This document shows positions 46,842 to 59,600 of a DNA stretch of 64,000 nucleotides, in pieces. Source of the stretch: Phlebopus portentosus (lineage: Eukaryota; Basidiomycota; Agaricomycetes; Boletales; Boletinellaceae); contig JAYXKI010000007.1 in assembly GCA_037892935.1 (NCBI GenBank), positions 806,001-870,000 of the forward strand. Reading direction: 5' to 3'. How positions within the stretch are numbered: position 1 is the first letter of the stretch; each line of letters begins with the position of its first letter. The translations under genes were made by a program, and so were the position numbers. The notes below the pieces were generated by a model. That model made no database searches and had not been told where the DNA came from. It worked only from the letters and a program-made list of their open reading frames with translations.

Positions 46842-48188
46842 TTATGTGTTCGCAGATTTGATCCATGAAAGATGTCTTGTCACGAGTTCGTTTATGATAT
46901 CTTCCTCGATCTCCTTTCCGCCAGCCGAAGCCTTCTCGTCAATACGGAGCCAAGTCTCCTCGAAACCTGGCTTGTCATATCCCACAATTCCCGAAGAGGA
47001 AGACGAGCGAGACACGAATACGACTTCGAACTTACGTCGGTGCAGTTCATTTCCGATAACTACTTGGTGTCCATAGCGTTCTAGCGAGGCGCGAGCTTTC
47101 GGTACCAGCAAGGTCGTATCCGTTTCAAGCTTAACACGGAATATCAGGCGAGATGTGCTTCGAATCACGGAAGAATTACCTTGAAAGAAACTATGAAACC
47201 TTCCGGAGTCCATTCATCGACCATCGGTTTCAAGGTCTTTGGCACCTGATCCATCTCGAGTATAAGACTTCCCTTTCCAGATTGAATCTTGTGTTCACTC
47301 TGAAAAAAAAACCAATCAGTTAGTCGCACAGCAATTGATAAAGTATGCCTTGAAACGCACCATTTTCTCTCTGGGCAGGAAAAAGTCGCTGACTGCTGCA
47401 GCAAGATAGTACATCGCGTTTCGGCCGAGCAAATGCAATTCCTTCGACACCGCTCGTAATAGCCACAGATACTCATTCACCGTCACGAAAGTCACACTGT
47501 GCAATGTGCCTGCTTTTTGCACTGCTTTGTATGCGGAAAGGACGCTCCGTAGGTGTTCAGGATCGGACGGATGTACGGTAATGATAGGGCGGGCATGATC
47601 GATGGTCGTTCGTTCATCAGTTTGCTCTTGAGGAGCATCCTCTAGCTCTAGGAAGTCCAAAAAAGGATTCGTAGAATGAGAGTAATGCCGACTAAACGGC
47701 TGCAGACTGTGTTGTCGATGCATGAAGATAACAGCATATCCTGCGCGCAAAAAATATTCCGCTGAAGTCGCTCCTCTCGTACCTGAGCCAAGTGTCATTT
47801 ACTGTATAGGTTGATTTTTCTATGCAATCGCACCGGCGCTAAAATTGTCCAGGAAACGGACACTGTAGGACCGCTACTAAGGTTCTGCCATGCGCCAATG
47901 ATTGAACGAGTACGTTGACTCACACATTGAGCTCTAAAGGGACAGTTGTTCCTCCACTCTAAGCGGAGATCAAGCATGACTTAGCAGCACGAACAATTGC
48001 GGAGAGTGAATGCGGCGCACCGTGACTAAAACGACTTTCCGGCCAACTGCTACCTGTTGAGAGACGAAAGAGCGCACATTCCTCACATTGGCGTCCAGCG
48101 TCGGAGGCGGCGGTTGTGTGGCAAAATACGACTCTGCGGAGAAAGGCTGCTCTGATGTCGATGGCGACGAGTCCTGCGCCGCAGACAT
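46842..48188 (-). CDS. CAB2: Phosphopantothenate-cysteine ligase
   Basis: Second step after pantothenate kinase in coenzyme A synthesis: joins cysteine to 4'-phosphopantothenate. ATG at 48186-48188 ([16 protein letters not shown]). After several short introns the family core appears: RKVVLVT + [21 protein letters not shown] + [17 protein letters not shown], and [13 protein letters not shown]. Next are [20 protein letters not shown] (the substrate-binding AAVSDF), then [60 protein letters not shown] and [17 protein letters not shown]. Stop at 46842. The eukaryotic-type order and the KIQS motif match yeast Cab2 and human PPCS, so the gene is assigned with confidence. Confidence 0.93.
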
Positions 48189-48545
48189 TGATGGATGAGA
48201 AAAGACTTCAGGTCACAATAAGCCCCAACCCAATGGAACTTTTTACTTGAAATGTTATCACGTGCCGGGGACGCGTCCCATGGGCGTGGTAATTTGAGGT
48301 CCGATCGAGATATAGCTAAAACTTCACTTCGGCGTCCGAGTCGTAGGAAATCTCTTTCATATCAAATGCGCGTATTCATAATTATATATGGCATTAGGGA
48401 CAATAGATACAGAAGTATAATAAACACGTCATAGGTGATCTTGGATGCCTCAACCACCTTTACCAAAACAATAGCTTGGGATATCCAATAAAAACGATTA
48501 GGTCATCAAACTCGATCATGTACAATTCCATTGGACTGATTGCGT

Positions 48546-49659
48546 CTACGGCTTCGGAGTAACAAAATCCCACCAAGCTTTAGGTGTCTGAGGTTCTTCC
48601 TTGCACGGCTCTGATCCAGAGGTAGAACCTAACCCGACTGGTCCAAAGACTTTAGCTTGAGCCCTTGTGTAGTCAAAGCCTTGAAGCAAGAGCGAGCCGG
48701 GTCCGAGTCTGCTTTGGGGTCCCGACTCCTTGGCTCGTTCAGGGTGGCCCCGGAGGAGAGGTTGGCCCATGGCCGGAACCCTATGATTCAAGACAGGCAC
48801 AGAAATAGGAGTTGCCTGCGCAGCAGCCTTTTCCTTGTGATGCCGAAAATCAAGGGCAAGAGGCGGAAGAATCTTCGGCTGAGCCTGAATATGATGCTCC
48901 TGAAAGTTTGTCGCCTGAGGAGAGAAGCTGTGAGTGAGACGAGATCTTTCCTGGATAGAAAGCGCTTACATTGGCCCATTTGGTCTTGACTACGGTATGC
49001 GGTACTCCGGGAAGATTTTTGTTGCTGCTTTGCCCAGTGTTTCGCGGAGGAAGGTAGTAATCTGTGAGGGCTTTACGAACCGTGCGTGGATCCACAGAGC
49101 TATTGAGCTTCATCTCATGAGCACTTGCTGACTTGGTTCGTGCAAGAAGTGTTTCCTCGGTTACCTGGAGATGCGATATTGCGCTGGACTTGCCCTTTCT
49201 AGGTCCTGGTTTATACCTGTAATCCGGGTACAACCTGGCATGCTCCTCCTTAGCTTTTTCGGCGAGTAACTCCCAGTACGCCTTTTCCTCCTTGCTGAGA
49301 CCTTGCCACAGTGCGCCCAGGTATTTGGACTTTTCTCCTGTCGCGGTGATACCAGCTTGCTCAGGGACACGACGAGCGCACATTTCCGTGCGGAATAACA
49401 TGAATTTGTTTGCTGGACGAGGTATATGAGGTTGCTGAAAGCCCATAGCCGACTGGAAAGTAAATGCAGGGACGACCTGGGCTTCCTCTTGATTTATTCC
49501 TTTGAGGATAAACTCCGCAGTTTCCACGTCAGAATCAGTGGACAGCGAGTCATCTGTCGCGTGGCCTTCGTCCGGAAAAGAAGAGCGGCGAGGAACCCGT
49601 TGATACGGCGTCCGAGTCGGCATCGACCAATATAGAGAGTTCGTATTGGCTTTAGGCAT
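48546..49659 (-). CDS. HMG-box (MATA_HMG-type) transcription factor
   Basis: Probable sequence-specific DNA-binding regulator of the MATA-HMG/Ste11 group, which in Agaricomycetes includes mating and development regulators. ATG at 49657-49659 gives MPKANTNSLYWSMPTRTPYQ; an upstream GTG is not used. The HMG box starts IPRPANKFMLFRTEMCARRV, continues SKYLGALWQGLSKEEKAYWE and ends ARLYPDYRYKPGPRKG, the typical box end. One intron follows WANV (GTAAGC...TTTCAG). The second exon is Pro/Gln/Gly-rich with a Trp-containing end (AWWDFVTPKP), stop at 48546. About 350 residues, no other domain seen. Role in mating or fruiting is family inference only. Confidence 0.85.
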
Positions 49660-50359
49660 CGGTCCCTTCGCTCGTTCGTTTCTCACAGAGAATGAGTATA
49701 GTGAAGTTGTGTTGGAAGAGATGCTGAATTCCGACCGCTTAAATATCGTCCGTCAAAGGCTGCACCACAGAAAGCCACCATTTCATTGCAGTGCATTGTA
49801 ACCTCGGGTCGCCGTGTCTGTGGTCTGGCCACACCAACGATAAGCACTCAAAGACGAAAATGCAGATCAAGCTTGAAGATCGACGGTCAAAGCCATGAGT
49901 GCCCAGTGGTCCTGGTTCGGCACTATAGCCACGCGCACGGGCCCAAAGCACAGCATGGCCACACATTTACAGATCGGCTTCAGCTTAGACGTCTAAAAAG
50001 TGGAAGTCTGTGCCCGAAAGTGAGGAGAAGTCAAATCAATGAGTTTCGGACCATTTGCGGCAAAGCGTCAAGGTCCAAGATGAAACTGCCTTATTGCGTG
50101 TCTAGTCAAGCCCCGGATTTGGACACCTCGAAAAGAAGTATCAACATTTGTGGTACAACTTATCAATTTCCATTAAACACCAGAGAACAACCAAAACCCA
50201 AACCACCAAGAAGCCATGTACAGAAGAAATTTCCCAATCGAAGAAATACCTCTACTCAGTGCTGGTCACGGGGAGCGGCACAAATGTAGGCGGACAACTT
50301 CATCACAATTAGCAGGCATGTAAACAAGTTAATGGAGGATTACTCACAGCAAGTTCAGT
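49660..50359. other. Intergenic; 167-residue frame judged not a gene
   Basis: Upstream of the HMG gene. A plus-strand frame (49786-50289) starts from TTG, is basic and shows no family pattern; I do not call it a gene. Confidence 0.35.
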
Positions 50360-50928
50360 TCAAGCAGAATCTGCCTGAGAAATGAGGACGCAGTTACCGA
50401 ACCCGCCGGCAGTCGCAAAGCTCACAAGGCAGCTTGCGCCATCGTTGCCACCCGTGCAAACTGTTCCATCTGGCAAGGTACCAGCAATCGGGACCGAGCC
50501 GGTAGTCGCAGGCGCCTCAACGCCGTTCGTCGTAATAGTTGCAGAACCGCCCGTGAAAGAGGCACCGGTTCCAGACGGATCAACCAATGTGCTGACAATC
50601 TCAGTTGATCCGTCCACCCCACTAAGAATCGTATGGGACCTCAGTATTGCGAAGGAAGGCAAGAGAAGGAGGCTTACCCATTGAAGTTGGTGATAGTGAC
50701 ATTAAAAGCATTTCCAGCAGCCTGAGCAGCTGCGGAGCCGGGGATGGCACTCGCAACGTCGACACCATTGCCGCACGGTACTGTAGAGGAGACGCGCACA
50801 GCATCAGCGCGTACAGGAGTACCAGTGATGCCTATTGCCGGCGTAATTATTGCATGTCCGAGAGCCTGGTACGGCAAGGAGAGTGCGACTGCGAGGATAG
50901 ACAGAGAGGTAAGGGACTTCGCAAACAT
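50360..50928 (-). CDS. Egh16/Gas1-like (DUF3129) secreted protein
   Basis: Secreted fungal protein of the Egh16/Gas1 group, found in many saprotrophs as well as plant pathogens; the molecular function is unknown. ATG at 50926-50928. A signal peptide is clear (MFAKSLTSLSILAVALSLPY, cleavage near QALG|HA). The mature protein begins HAIITPAIGITGTPVRADAV, as typical for the family. Then come VPCGNGVDVASAI, VTITNFNGGVDGSTEIVS (across one intron, donor GTAAGC at 50677, acceptor ending at 50622), DGTVCTGGNDGASCLVSF and GGFGNCVLISQADSA. Four Cys fit two disulphides. Exons of 251 and 262 bases give 170 residues. TATAAA lies 142 bases upstream. A damaged paralogue lies 1.2 kb upstream in the same orientation. 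Confidence 0.88.
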
Positions 50929-51069
50929 ATTGATATAGATTAAGTGATTCAAGTCGTGAGGGTTGGTCGTCTGAGATGAGCTTTTGAGGGTAGGGCTTGC
51001 CTGCCTCGATGCCGAAGAGGGATGAGCGATGAATGGATGATAAAGGACAGGCGGGCGGAGAACAGCATT

Positions 51070-51075
51070 TTTATA
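51070..51075 (-). promoter_or_regulatory. TATA box of Egh16-like gene
   Basis: Minus-strand TATAAA about 142 bases before the ATG at 50928. Confidence 0.5.
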
Positions 51076-52147
51076 CTTCACGAGGCTTGAGATACGAATA
51101 GACTTACTCACCAATCAGACAGCATTGGAGGTCTTGCTTGATTGGAAGGTACATGTCAGTTTCTCATGTACTCTACCCTCCGTTGTGGACGAGTAACAGT
51201 TTCAGTTTACACTTCATGAGCCATTTGCGCTCACAGAAGTCCCATGCCTGTCAAGATTTTACTTCAGAAGATGCTGCACGCATATTCGTTCTAAAGATAC
51301 CCGCTTCTTTACTTCGAGGAAGCTGAAGCCGAGGATTCTGTTCCAATGGCTGTTGCACATACTCTCGCGCAGAAAGAGTTGGCTCACGCAGATCTGAGAC
51401 GAAAGGCCTTTTAAGGAGGCGTCATGACACTTAAATGGCTTCATGAAAGTTGAGAAGGGGAGCAACTAAGCAGCGACTTCATTGAAAATCGTAGGAAGAC
51501 GGAAACCAACTTTTACGCGTTCGCCGTTCTCCCCTTCAGATTTCGAACCTTGATCACGGAACAACATGGTTCAGTCCGGCAGTAGAAAGTACGAAGTCAA
51601 GTAGCGCCTCTTGTGGTCATGAAAGAAACTTGAAGAACGAACAATAGGCAACAGATTAGTTACATACGACTCGGATTTACACTTCAGCTCACCTTTCCAC
51701 AATTATACACTCCACAGTCACGAATATACACGCTGCATTTTCGCGGGAAATTCCAAGGATCACAGGCAACTCCGCTGCACCGACTTCAATCGATGCGGTG
51801 CTTTGTGATGCATATGATGATTCCTTCTGTGTAGAGTACCTTATATGACGACAACATCGATACCGCCGCCAAGGAAAGAGAATAGCTGATGAGATTGGAA
51901 TTCAAAGGACTATTAAGTGGCCATCGGCAGGATACTGAGACAGGTGTCGGTCGACTCTTGACCCACAAATGCGAGAAAGAAAATAATCTTAGAACTCGAC
52001 CCGGAAAATGCGCATTCTGAACGGAATAGTGCAATCACCAAAAATTACTTTGCCCAGATCCAAGATCGATTCCGCTCCAGACTCTCTCCAAGCGATTTGC
52101 GGAGTTTGAGAGATCGGGCGAGTCGGGTTCCCTGAATGAAAGTCGTG

Positions 52148-52821
52148 TCAGTGAAAGAAGGAGTTTCCTGACAGAGAAGCACGTACAGCAGCATTCGTAT
52201 CGGTGTGGCAGTCGCGACCGTTCTCAGACCTTGTCGTACCAGAAGTAGTTGATGCGAAAGCAGCTGTACCACGGCCTTGAGAAACGAGAATGCAGTTTCC
52301 AAAGCCGCCACCAGTCGTGAAGCTCACCAGGCAGCTTGCACCGTTAATACCGCCAGTACATGTCGTGCCGGCAGGCAGGGTGCCGGACACCTGGACTGAA
52401 CCAGTTGTTAAAGGTGTGGCAACACCATTCTTCGTGATCGTCACCGAGCTATCAGAGGAGCCGGTCCCAGACGGGTTGATTGAAGTATCGACGATCTGAG
52501 CCGATCCGTCTTTGCCACTAAACATAACAACTTCAGTCACTTATTATACAAGCAGGACTGGCCAAGTATTACCCGTTGAAGTTAGTTACGGTAACAGTGA
52601 GTACATTTGTGTTTGCCTGAACAGCTCTAGAACCAGCGAGGGCTTTTGCCACATTAACACCATTGCCACGTGGACTTGTTCGATGGGCGAGTTACATCGG
52701 ATCGTGCTGATGTCCCGGAGACACCGGTAGCAGGTGCGATGATCGTGTGCGCAAAGACCTGGCACGAGAGCAAGAGAACGAGCGCGAAAATAGAAACAGC
52801 CGAGAGCGATTTGGAAAACAT
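52148..52821 (-). pseudogene. Second Egh16/Gas1-like gene with frame break
   Basis: Tandem paralogue of the gene at 50360-50928. ATG at 52819-52821, signal peptide MFSKSLSAVSIFALVLLLSC, mature start HTIIAPATGVSGTSARSDVT. After TRPSNKS the frame runs to a stop (TAA, about 52675). The conserved text continues one base shifted as PRGNGVNVAKALAGSRAVQA, then LTVTVTNFNG, an intron, and GKDGSAQIVDTSINPSGTGS. It continues to CTGGINGASCLVSFTTGGGF and GNCILVSQG. The Cys expected before GNGV is Arg here. The tail after SQG is longer than in the first copy. An inserted base (or sequencing error) plus loss of a Cys suggest a pseudogene. It keeps an upstream TATA box. Confidence 0.75.
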
Positions 52822-52990
52822 GACGACTCAGAATGGACACGGCGGCTGATTTCGTGATGTCTGAAGTAAAAGTGAAAAGTGGTATTAACAAAGGAGGACC
52901 GGCTCCTAAGTTGAAGTGAAAAAAATGAATGAAGATGTCGATGAACGAGGATCCGGATCTCAAGGGATAGCAGTAGAGGCGATCCATTCT

Positions 52991-52996
52991 TTTATA
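52991..52996 (-). promoter_or_regulatory. TATA box of second Egh16-like copy
   Basis: Minus-strand TATAAA about 170 bases before the ATG at 52821, a placement like that of the first copy. Confidence 0.45.
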
Positions 52997-52999
52997 CCG

Positions 53000-55900
53000 C
53001 AAATAGATTGCGCTGAACGGAAGGAATCCAAGTTCGGCATGTACATGTAGTCATTTCTTTCGACCGTGTGCTCGCAGGGCCCATGACAACGATGCCGCAC
53101 GCGATTCCCCTCTATTGGTTCCCAACTGGATGTCGGCGCCAGGAACACACGCAGTGCCGTCGTTCAGAATGTTATCTTTTGTTTCCTCTCTGGACACATA
53201 TCAGACTATAGATAGAATAGCACAACAATACAACAGGCATTGTAGATATGTCCTCGTGTCATGGACTTGAAGAGACATATTTCGGTCTTCCACAGGTCTC
53301 GTACCGGACAAAATACCGCAAGTGTTCGTAACCATGGGCAATGTATTCTGAAGCAATTTGCCGCTTCGCTGTTCACGATGGAAAGAGGTATGGCCTGCAA
53401 CGATGATAGTACAACGAACCACCGGCCCAATAGGAAATGCTAGCTCCAAAGTCGAGGCAACAAGAAGATTCGGCGTTTTCGTGACCATAAAGGGACGTGA
53501 ATGTCGCGCTTCAACGGCTGCTTCAACCCATAAACTTGATTGGATGACTGACAAAGACAACGTCAGCCGGTGGTCTTCGAGCATTTGCCCCAGCCGTGCG
53601 CTTATACGCAGTATTGAGAATGGGACCGTAAGTTTCCCTTGCTTTTACAAGCATTGATGACTGAGGACAACAAACCCAGATCCGATTGTGCAGGACAAGA
53701 AATTAGAGAAGGTGACGTTGTCGGAGAGTGGTGAAAATATTATGTAACTCTCCAATTACATAATTTAGAGACCTTGGGCCCTGGCCGCTGGCACTAGTAC
53801 TTCCCAAGTTGTCGGAAGTGGTCATGAGCGTTCTTATGCTGGATGGGGTTGCAAGCAGAACGACTTTTCGATGGTCAATCTCTTCACCTATCTGTGTATA
53901 CCGCTGCGGCGTATCGGAGGATACCTACCATCACACGATATGGTTCTGAACTTTTCGGACTCCGAAAGTGGAAGATGCACGGTTAAACGCCTTTGTCCAT
54001 GCGACAGGATTCTTGGATGGGATCAATGGAATACATATGGACTGCTGACTGGAGCAATTCAGAACCTTCGGATCGAGAAGTTCGCTCATGCTTTTAATGG
54101 GAAAGTGGCTTGGGCGCCAGTGATTCGTCTCCATTCCCATTTATTATCATAGCATCTTCAGATGGATGGCTACGCCTTCCAGCCCTGTTCCTCTCAATCT
54201 GATTATATCCAAAAGATTTCTAATGAGCACCTTGATCATTCGAATGACCCAATATCTGATATCTCTACCAGATCGACTGTCACAACCTCCGACTTGACTG
54301 GCCCTGGACGCACCGTTGGAAATCTCTACAGCAGCTTTGGGAAAAGGTTTTATCTCATTTTGAGCTTTTTCCTCCGCCGGGCTCAAAGGCAGATGGGAAG
54401 CTCAGGAAAGACCTGAGGAGGTCAATCAGGTATACTAAGTACGTTTACCCGTTCATTTTTAGCCTTAGGGACTTTTGAGTAATGGTAAGAAAGATCCCAT
54501 GTTGGGTCCAATAGTACATCGGCCTGTCGGGTGCTTGCTTCCATCGCCTCCTCACATCCGTACTTTCGTCAACTTCTTCGGGAGCTCGGAACGGTGCGAG
54601 AACTTGGCCTCCTTTGCTCTCGGGCAGAGATGTACAGTTTGAGAAATTCTCTCCTTTCTCCATCTCGTAAAGCTCTCATACGCGTTTTCGAAATCGACAT
54701 TAACATAAGTGGTGCGAAATGGTCCCCGTTGACGCGAGGCTTTAGAACAACCACCAGGAGCAATCTGGAAACAAAGGGAAGAACAAACCCCAGGAATGAG
54801 TTTTTCAATGCCCATTTGAATTCTTACAAGGTGCTTGTAAAGTACATCTCAAGCAGGTTTGCTCGTCCCCCAGACTTATTTTCTGTGTCTTTGTCAGCTA
54901 ACACATTCTTGATTTCAAGCATTCCAGAGGAAGCTTGGCTTGCACTGCGATATCTTACGGATCCTATGCGAGAATTTCTTCAACATAGCGTCAACAAGCG
55001 CTCCAAAACCTATTCCTCCGATTCATCTCGGAAGAACGATGTGAAAATATCTCCGCAGATCCGGGAGGAACTGGATCGTGTTCGCAAACTACATCGAAAT
55101 TTGGCTTATAGGGTGCACTGCAGCACCGGGGCGCGTCGATTGGAGCGTGGTCGAACGTATTTATCTCCAGTTTCAAATTCAGGACCTGGTGGTGACAAGG
55201 TGGAGTGAAGTGAAAAAATGTGATTGCTCTAAGATGGTGTGCGGCTTTCTCAGTAAGATCGGAACTCTTTTATTTCTTGTTTTGATGACATTTAACTTCA
55301 GGGATGATATTTTCCATAACTTTCCAACAAAGTTCTCGCCGGAGATCGTGACTAAAATTTTGGGTGCAAAAAATAACATCCTGAGGGAACGCCGATCTCA
55401 ACGGATCAACCCTATGGGGACGATTGACAAGCTTCTCAGCAGGACATGGCACGTCCACTCATTTTTAAACGTGTTTTTGCCGAGGTGACTAAGTTTAACA
55501 GATGGATGATTTTATGATAAGAAATCTGTATTGTGAAACTGGCGTCGTAGAATTAGAAAAGACTAGCTATGGATACAACGAGAAATAGACCACATGCATT
55601 CAGAGTATAAATTAATCCAATGCTATTTTTCAGTTAATTTTAATTGAGTAAACATCCGGCTAATAAAAGCAGGAACTGAGCATTCGCTGGGCTGAGAAGC
55701 GATTCCACAAAATATGCATGTGAGAAACTGTTAGTATGCTAACCTACTCTCATTTACAGACCGAGTTATTTTAGATATACATCTTTTAATCGTTTGTAAT
55801 ACTTTGCCACCTACTATAGATGGCCCGAAAATACAACAAATGATTTGAACGCCAATGCATCATAGAATCAGAAAAGAGCAGGAGGTGTGGAATGCTTGTA

Positions 55901-56644
55901 ATCGAAGGAATTACATAATATTTAAGTCGAAAGTACAAGTAACCCTCATTAAAAAATAGCACTCGCACTGATCTCAAGCGAGGCCGACATTTTCTGGCAA
56001 CGGGCTTGCTGTAACAAGAGAAATTGAAATTTGCATTGACCGCTGGTGTGGTAAGTAGTAGAAGCGAACGGAAGGAAACTTTCTGTGATGAGAAAAGAGT
56101 CTAGACCTGCACACGCTGAGTGACGCTGCGTGTGATTTTCAGGGCGAGTAGGAAGCATCCGCGTTGACGGTTAATCTCTTAAAATGGGCTGCCATTTCTG
56201 CCCGAACGCGTCGGCATTGTTGCTCGCTGCGGTTGATCGCGACTGCGCTTGAGTGGGGCCGGTTGCGAGGTGGCGGGAGACGGGGGAGGTAAAAAGGGAA
56301 GATCGGCTGATGACGTTTTACTCAACTCGGCTAACCCAGCTCCACACCCCGGCTCTCACTACCTCTTCCTGTATGTTTCGTCTTCTTGACATACCATCAC
56401 CCTTCCCGCCCTCGTCGTCCTCGTCGTTTCCCATCTTGTCGTCGACACATTCGTCGTCGTCGTCGTGGGCGACTTTATCGACGCTTTCCCATTCTCGGCT
56501 GCTGTCGTCGCTGAACCTCAGCACTTGGTACTTTACTCAATTGAGAAAACTCCACTCCACCACGCGTCCTGTTGTCGCCACTCTCTCATTAGGCCCGTCT
56601 TTTCGCCCTGTTCGTCTTATTTCAGCAGTCTGTTCTAAACATCC
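53000..56644. other. Gene-poor region with one long unassigned frame
   Basis: No recognised gene in 3.6 kb. The longest open frame is 54531-55208 plus (225 residues, opening from GTG, internal ATG possible), with pieces such as ALIRVFEIDINISGAKW and REELDRVRKLHRNL; the overlapping frame 55078-55488 follows. Neither matches a family I know. The last 500 bases are CT- and TCG-rich and likely form the promoter and 5' UTR of the RRM gene. Confidence 0.35.
56451..56466 (+). repeat. (TCG)5 microsatellite
   Basis: TCG repeat in the presumed 5' UTR of the two-RRM gene. Confidence 0.7.
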
Positions 56645-59600
56645 ATGGCGACTCTGCGCCCGGTATGTATCATACCTGTTTTATGATGCTTTTGGACTGT
56701 ACTAATTTTACTACCTGAACAGAAGAATTTGGGTGCATCTAAGAGTGCGCCCATGTCTTCGTCACCCAATCCCTCTTCTCTCTCTCCAAGTCCTACATCC
56801 GGACACACATCCCCCGGTAGTCCGAGCACATCCGCGACTTCTGCGGCGCCGCCGCCGTTGCCGAGCGACGAACAGGTAGAAGCAGTGATCAAGCAGGCAA
56901 CCTCAACTCAGTCAAGGTCGGATGGGCGACCTCCACCTGGAAAAGACACACGTACGCAGTTGTTCACAGGTAACGTGAGTATATCCCCTTTGCCTATGCG
57001 CTTCTGAACGCATACCCTTGCGCATCGATGTCGTCGCCATGAACTATGTATGAGTGGAGTGGAGCGTCGGCATCGGAAGATCTTCCTGGATGCTTCCGCA
57101 GCTCGAGCTTCTGAAATCGATCATCTAAATTTACATTTTAAGTTTAAAAATACGGAAATCGCATTGACTTACGACATTTTTTTAAAATTGTCATTCACTC
57201 GTTCTGGCAATCTAGCTTCCGTACCGCGTACGTTGGCAGGACCTCAAAGATCTTTTCCGGCGCGCCGGAACGGTCCTTCGCGCCGACGTCTCACTCACTC
57301 CCGACAACCGGTCGCGTGGCTATGGCACAGTCCTCCTCGCGTCGGCCGAAGATGCGGGGCGCGCCGTCGACATGTTCAACGGCTATAACTGGCAGGGTCG
57401 CGTTCTCGAAGTGCGCCTCGATCGGCTCGGCGCCGTTCATGGGCTGGACGCTGAGGCGAACGCCGCCGGAGTGGTTCCACGTATAGGCATACCACCTTTA
57501 ACGATGGGCACTGTCAATGATTTGTCTCCGAACATAGGGGCTCATAACGGCTTGCATGTTCCTTCGCCGCATCCTGCTGGTCCATTCATATCTCAGCAAC
57601 TGTCGGGAAACGGAGCAAGTCCGTCTCTGCTGTCAGCGACTGCACTTCTTGCTGCAGCATCCCATAACTCTACAATCAATACAATCAACCCGGGCTTGAT
57701 TACTCTCCAACAGCCACAGCAGGCACAGCAAGTTAAAGAAAGGAGGAACTCTTAATAAACCAAGGAACGTCAGGTAGACCAGACGTTGGTGGCTTAGACC
57801 CATTTCTCGGCACACTAGGTCGAGGGGGATTGGGTACTGACCTTGATAGAGATCAGTCCAGATCTAGTTCTGGAATGCGGTGCCTCTTTGTCGGTAATGT
57901 GAATGCACATATATAAAGCAAGCGAGTTTGGTGGTGTTGATGACTATCTTAGCTCCCATTTCACTGCCAATGGCAGGATCTGAAAGACTTATTTCGACAA
58001 GCTGGCACTATCCTTCGTGCAGACGTGTCGTTAGGCCCCGATTGCCGATCGAGGGGGTTTGGGACGGTCACTTTTGCAAACGAGATCGACGCGGAGCGAG
58101 CTGTTGCGATGTTTAATGGGTAGGTTTAGCGATCGTATCTCCACTCTATAATATAACACTCATTGAGATTCTCAGGTTTGACTACAGCGGACGGGCGCTG
58201 AACGTACATTATGATAAATACAGCACGCCATCGCCTCTTTCTTGCAACCTGTCTCCGCATCCTTCCACTCTCGCGACGCCTGTTCAACCCACGACATCTT
58301 CAACGCAGGCCACACTCCTTCAAGCTGCACAATTGCAGCAGCTTGTCGGCGGGCATACGACCGATCGATATACCAATTTGAGTAGTCTGAGTACAACCGG
58401 CCAGAGCAGTAATAATGTGAATGGAGACGGATTTCCGACGCAAGCGCAGACGCTTGTTGCAAATCTACGGGCCCTACATAAGTCGTTCCCGGTTCAATCA
58501 CAATCGCGACCCACGACTAGCAGTGGCATCGGGACCGATCAACCACGCACTCGCGTTAGCTCGACCGGTAGCGAGTCGTCTGTTTCTCCCTTTAATATCC
58601 ACGTTCCAGGTACAAGTCCGAGTCTTGCAGAACGGCGCCAGAAGATTCCTCCGCCGATCGGAACAGTATCGGCTTCTACCAGTCGACGAGGGTCCAATTC
58701 CGGTTTGTCTGCTGGTGCGAATGCTGAAGGGAGAGGCGTTACTACAACCCTTTCACGAGGTTCCTCGGTATCACAGGTTTTGGACACCTCTCCGGTTTCG
58801 CCGACCAAAGGCAAAAGACTAACGAGCCAGTCTCTACCTGTGTCATCAGCGTCAGCCCCGCTCGCCGCCTCTGGCGTTAGCTCGCTTCCGGATTCTCAGC
58901 GGCTATCCACGTCGTCGGTGGTACAGAAGTCGCAGGATCCAATTAGTACATCCGTGTCCTCGTCAAGCAGTGTGGCGGAATCTTCTATATTAGACCGACC
59001 TGGGCAATCGAGCTCTGCCAACTCGACATCGCCTCGCTCTTCTCATCCTGCTCATCCAGGTCCGATTTCTCTCCCCCCTCCAATACCCGTTTCTTCCTTC
59101 CCTCCATATTCCCCCCATCATCACCCGATGTCACCACCTGGGCATCCAGTTTCTCCGCCTGTTTACGCAAGTTATCCATTGTATGGTCCAATGAGTCCGA
59201 TGCATCCGTACCCGGTTGCCGCACATACGCACCCGTCGAACATGACTCCACATGGGCTTCCCCCAATAACACCGAGTATGCCCAGCTTCTCATTCGTCCC
59301 GCAACCCTCGCCTGGCGTACTGGGAGGTGGCAGCAGTGCAATTCCACCCACGCCGGCGGAAGTCGGTACGGCTCCACCTACCGAAGGGTATCCTCCGCCA
59401 GGACAGCCGATTGATTCGGCTGGGAACCCGATAACGACGGGCATGGGTATGGCTCCCATGAGTCCGCCAATGCATCTCCCTCATCATGTTTTCCAACCAT
59501 TCACCCCTGGAACAGTGATGAGCCCAGGCGCATTCTATGGACGACCAAATGGCGGTCCACCTCGAGGTTCATACCTTAACCCTGCAGTGGGTTCGCCTGT

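Noticed and set aside
47340..47800. Possible frame shift in phosphopantothenate-cysteine ligase before [10 protein letters not shown]
   Set aside because: Use of the TTAGTAG acceptor keeps the frame and gives [14 protein letters not shown], so the gene is intact.
49786..50289. 167-residue open frame on the plus strand
   Set aside because: It opens from TTG, is basic and low in pattern, and sits in the upstream region of the HMG gene.
58421..58822. 133-residue frame in another register
   Set aside because: Lies inside the RRM protein's main exon and has no independent support.
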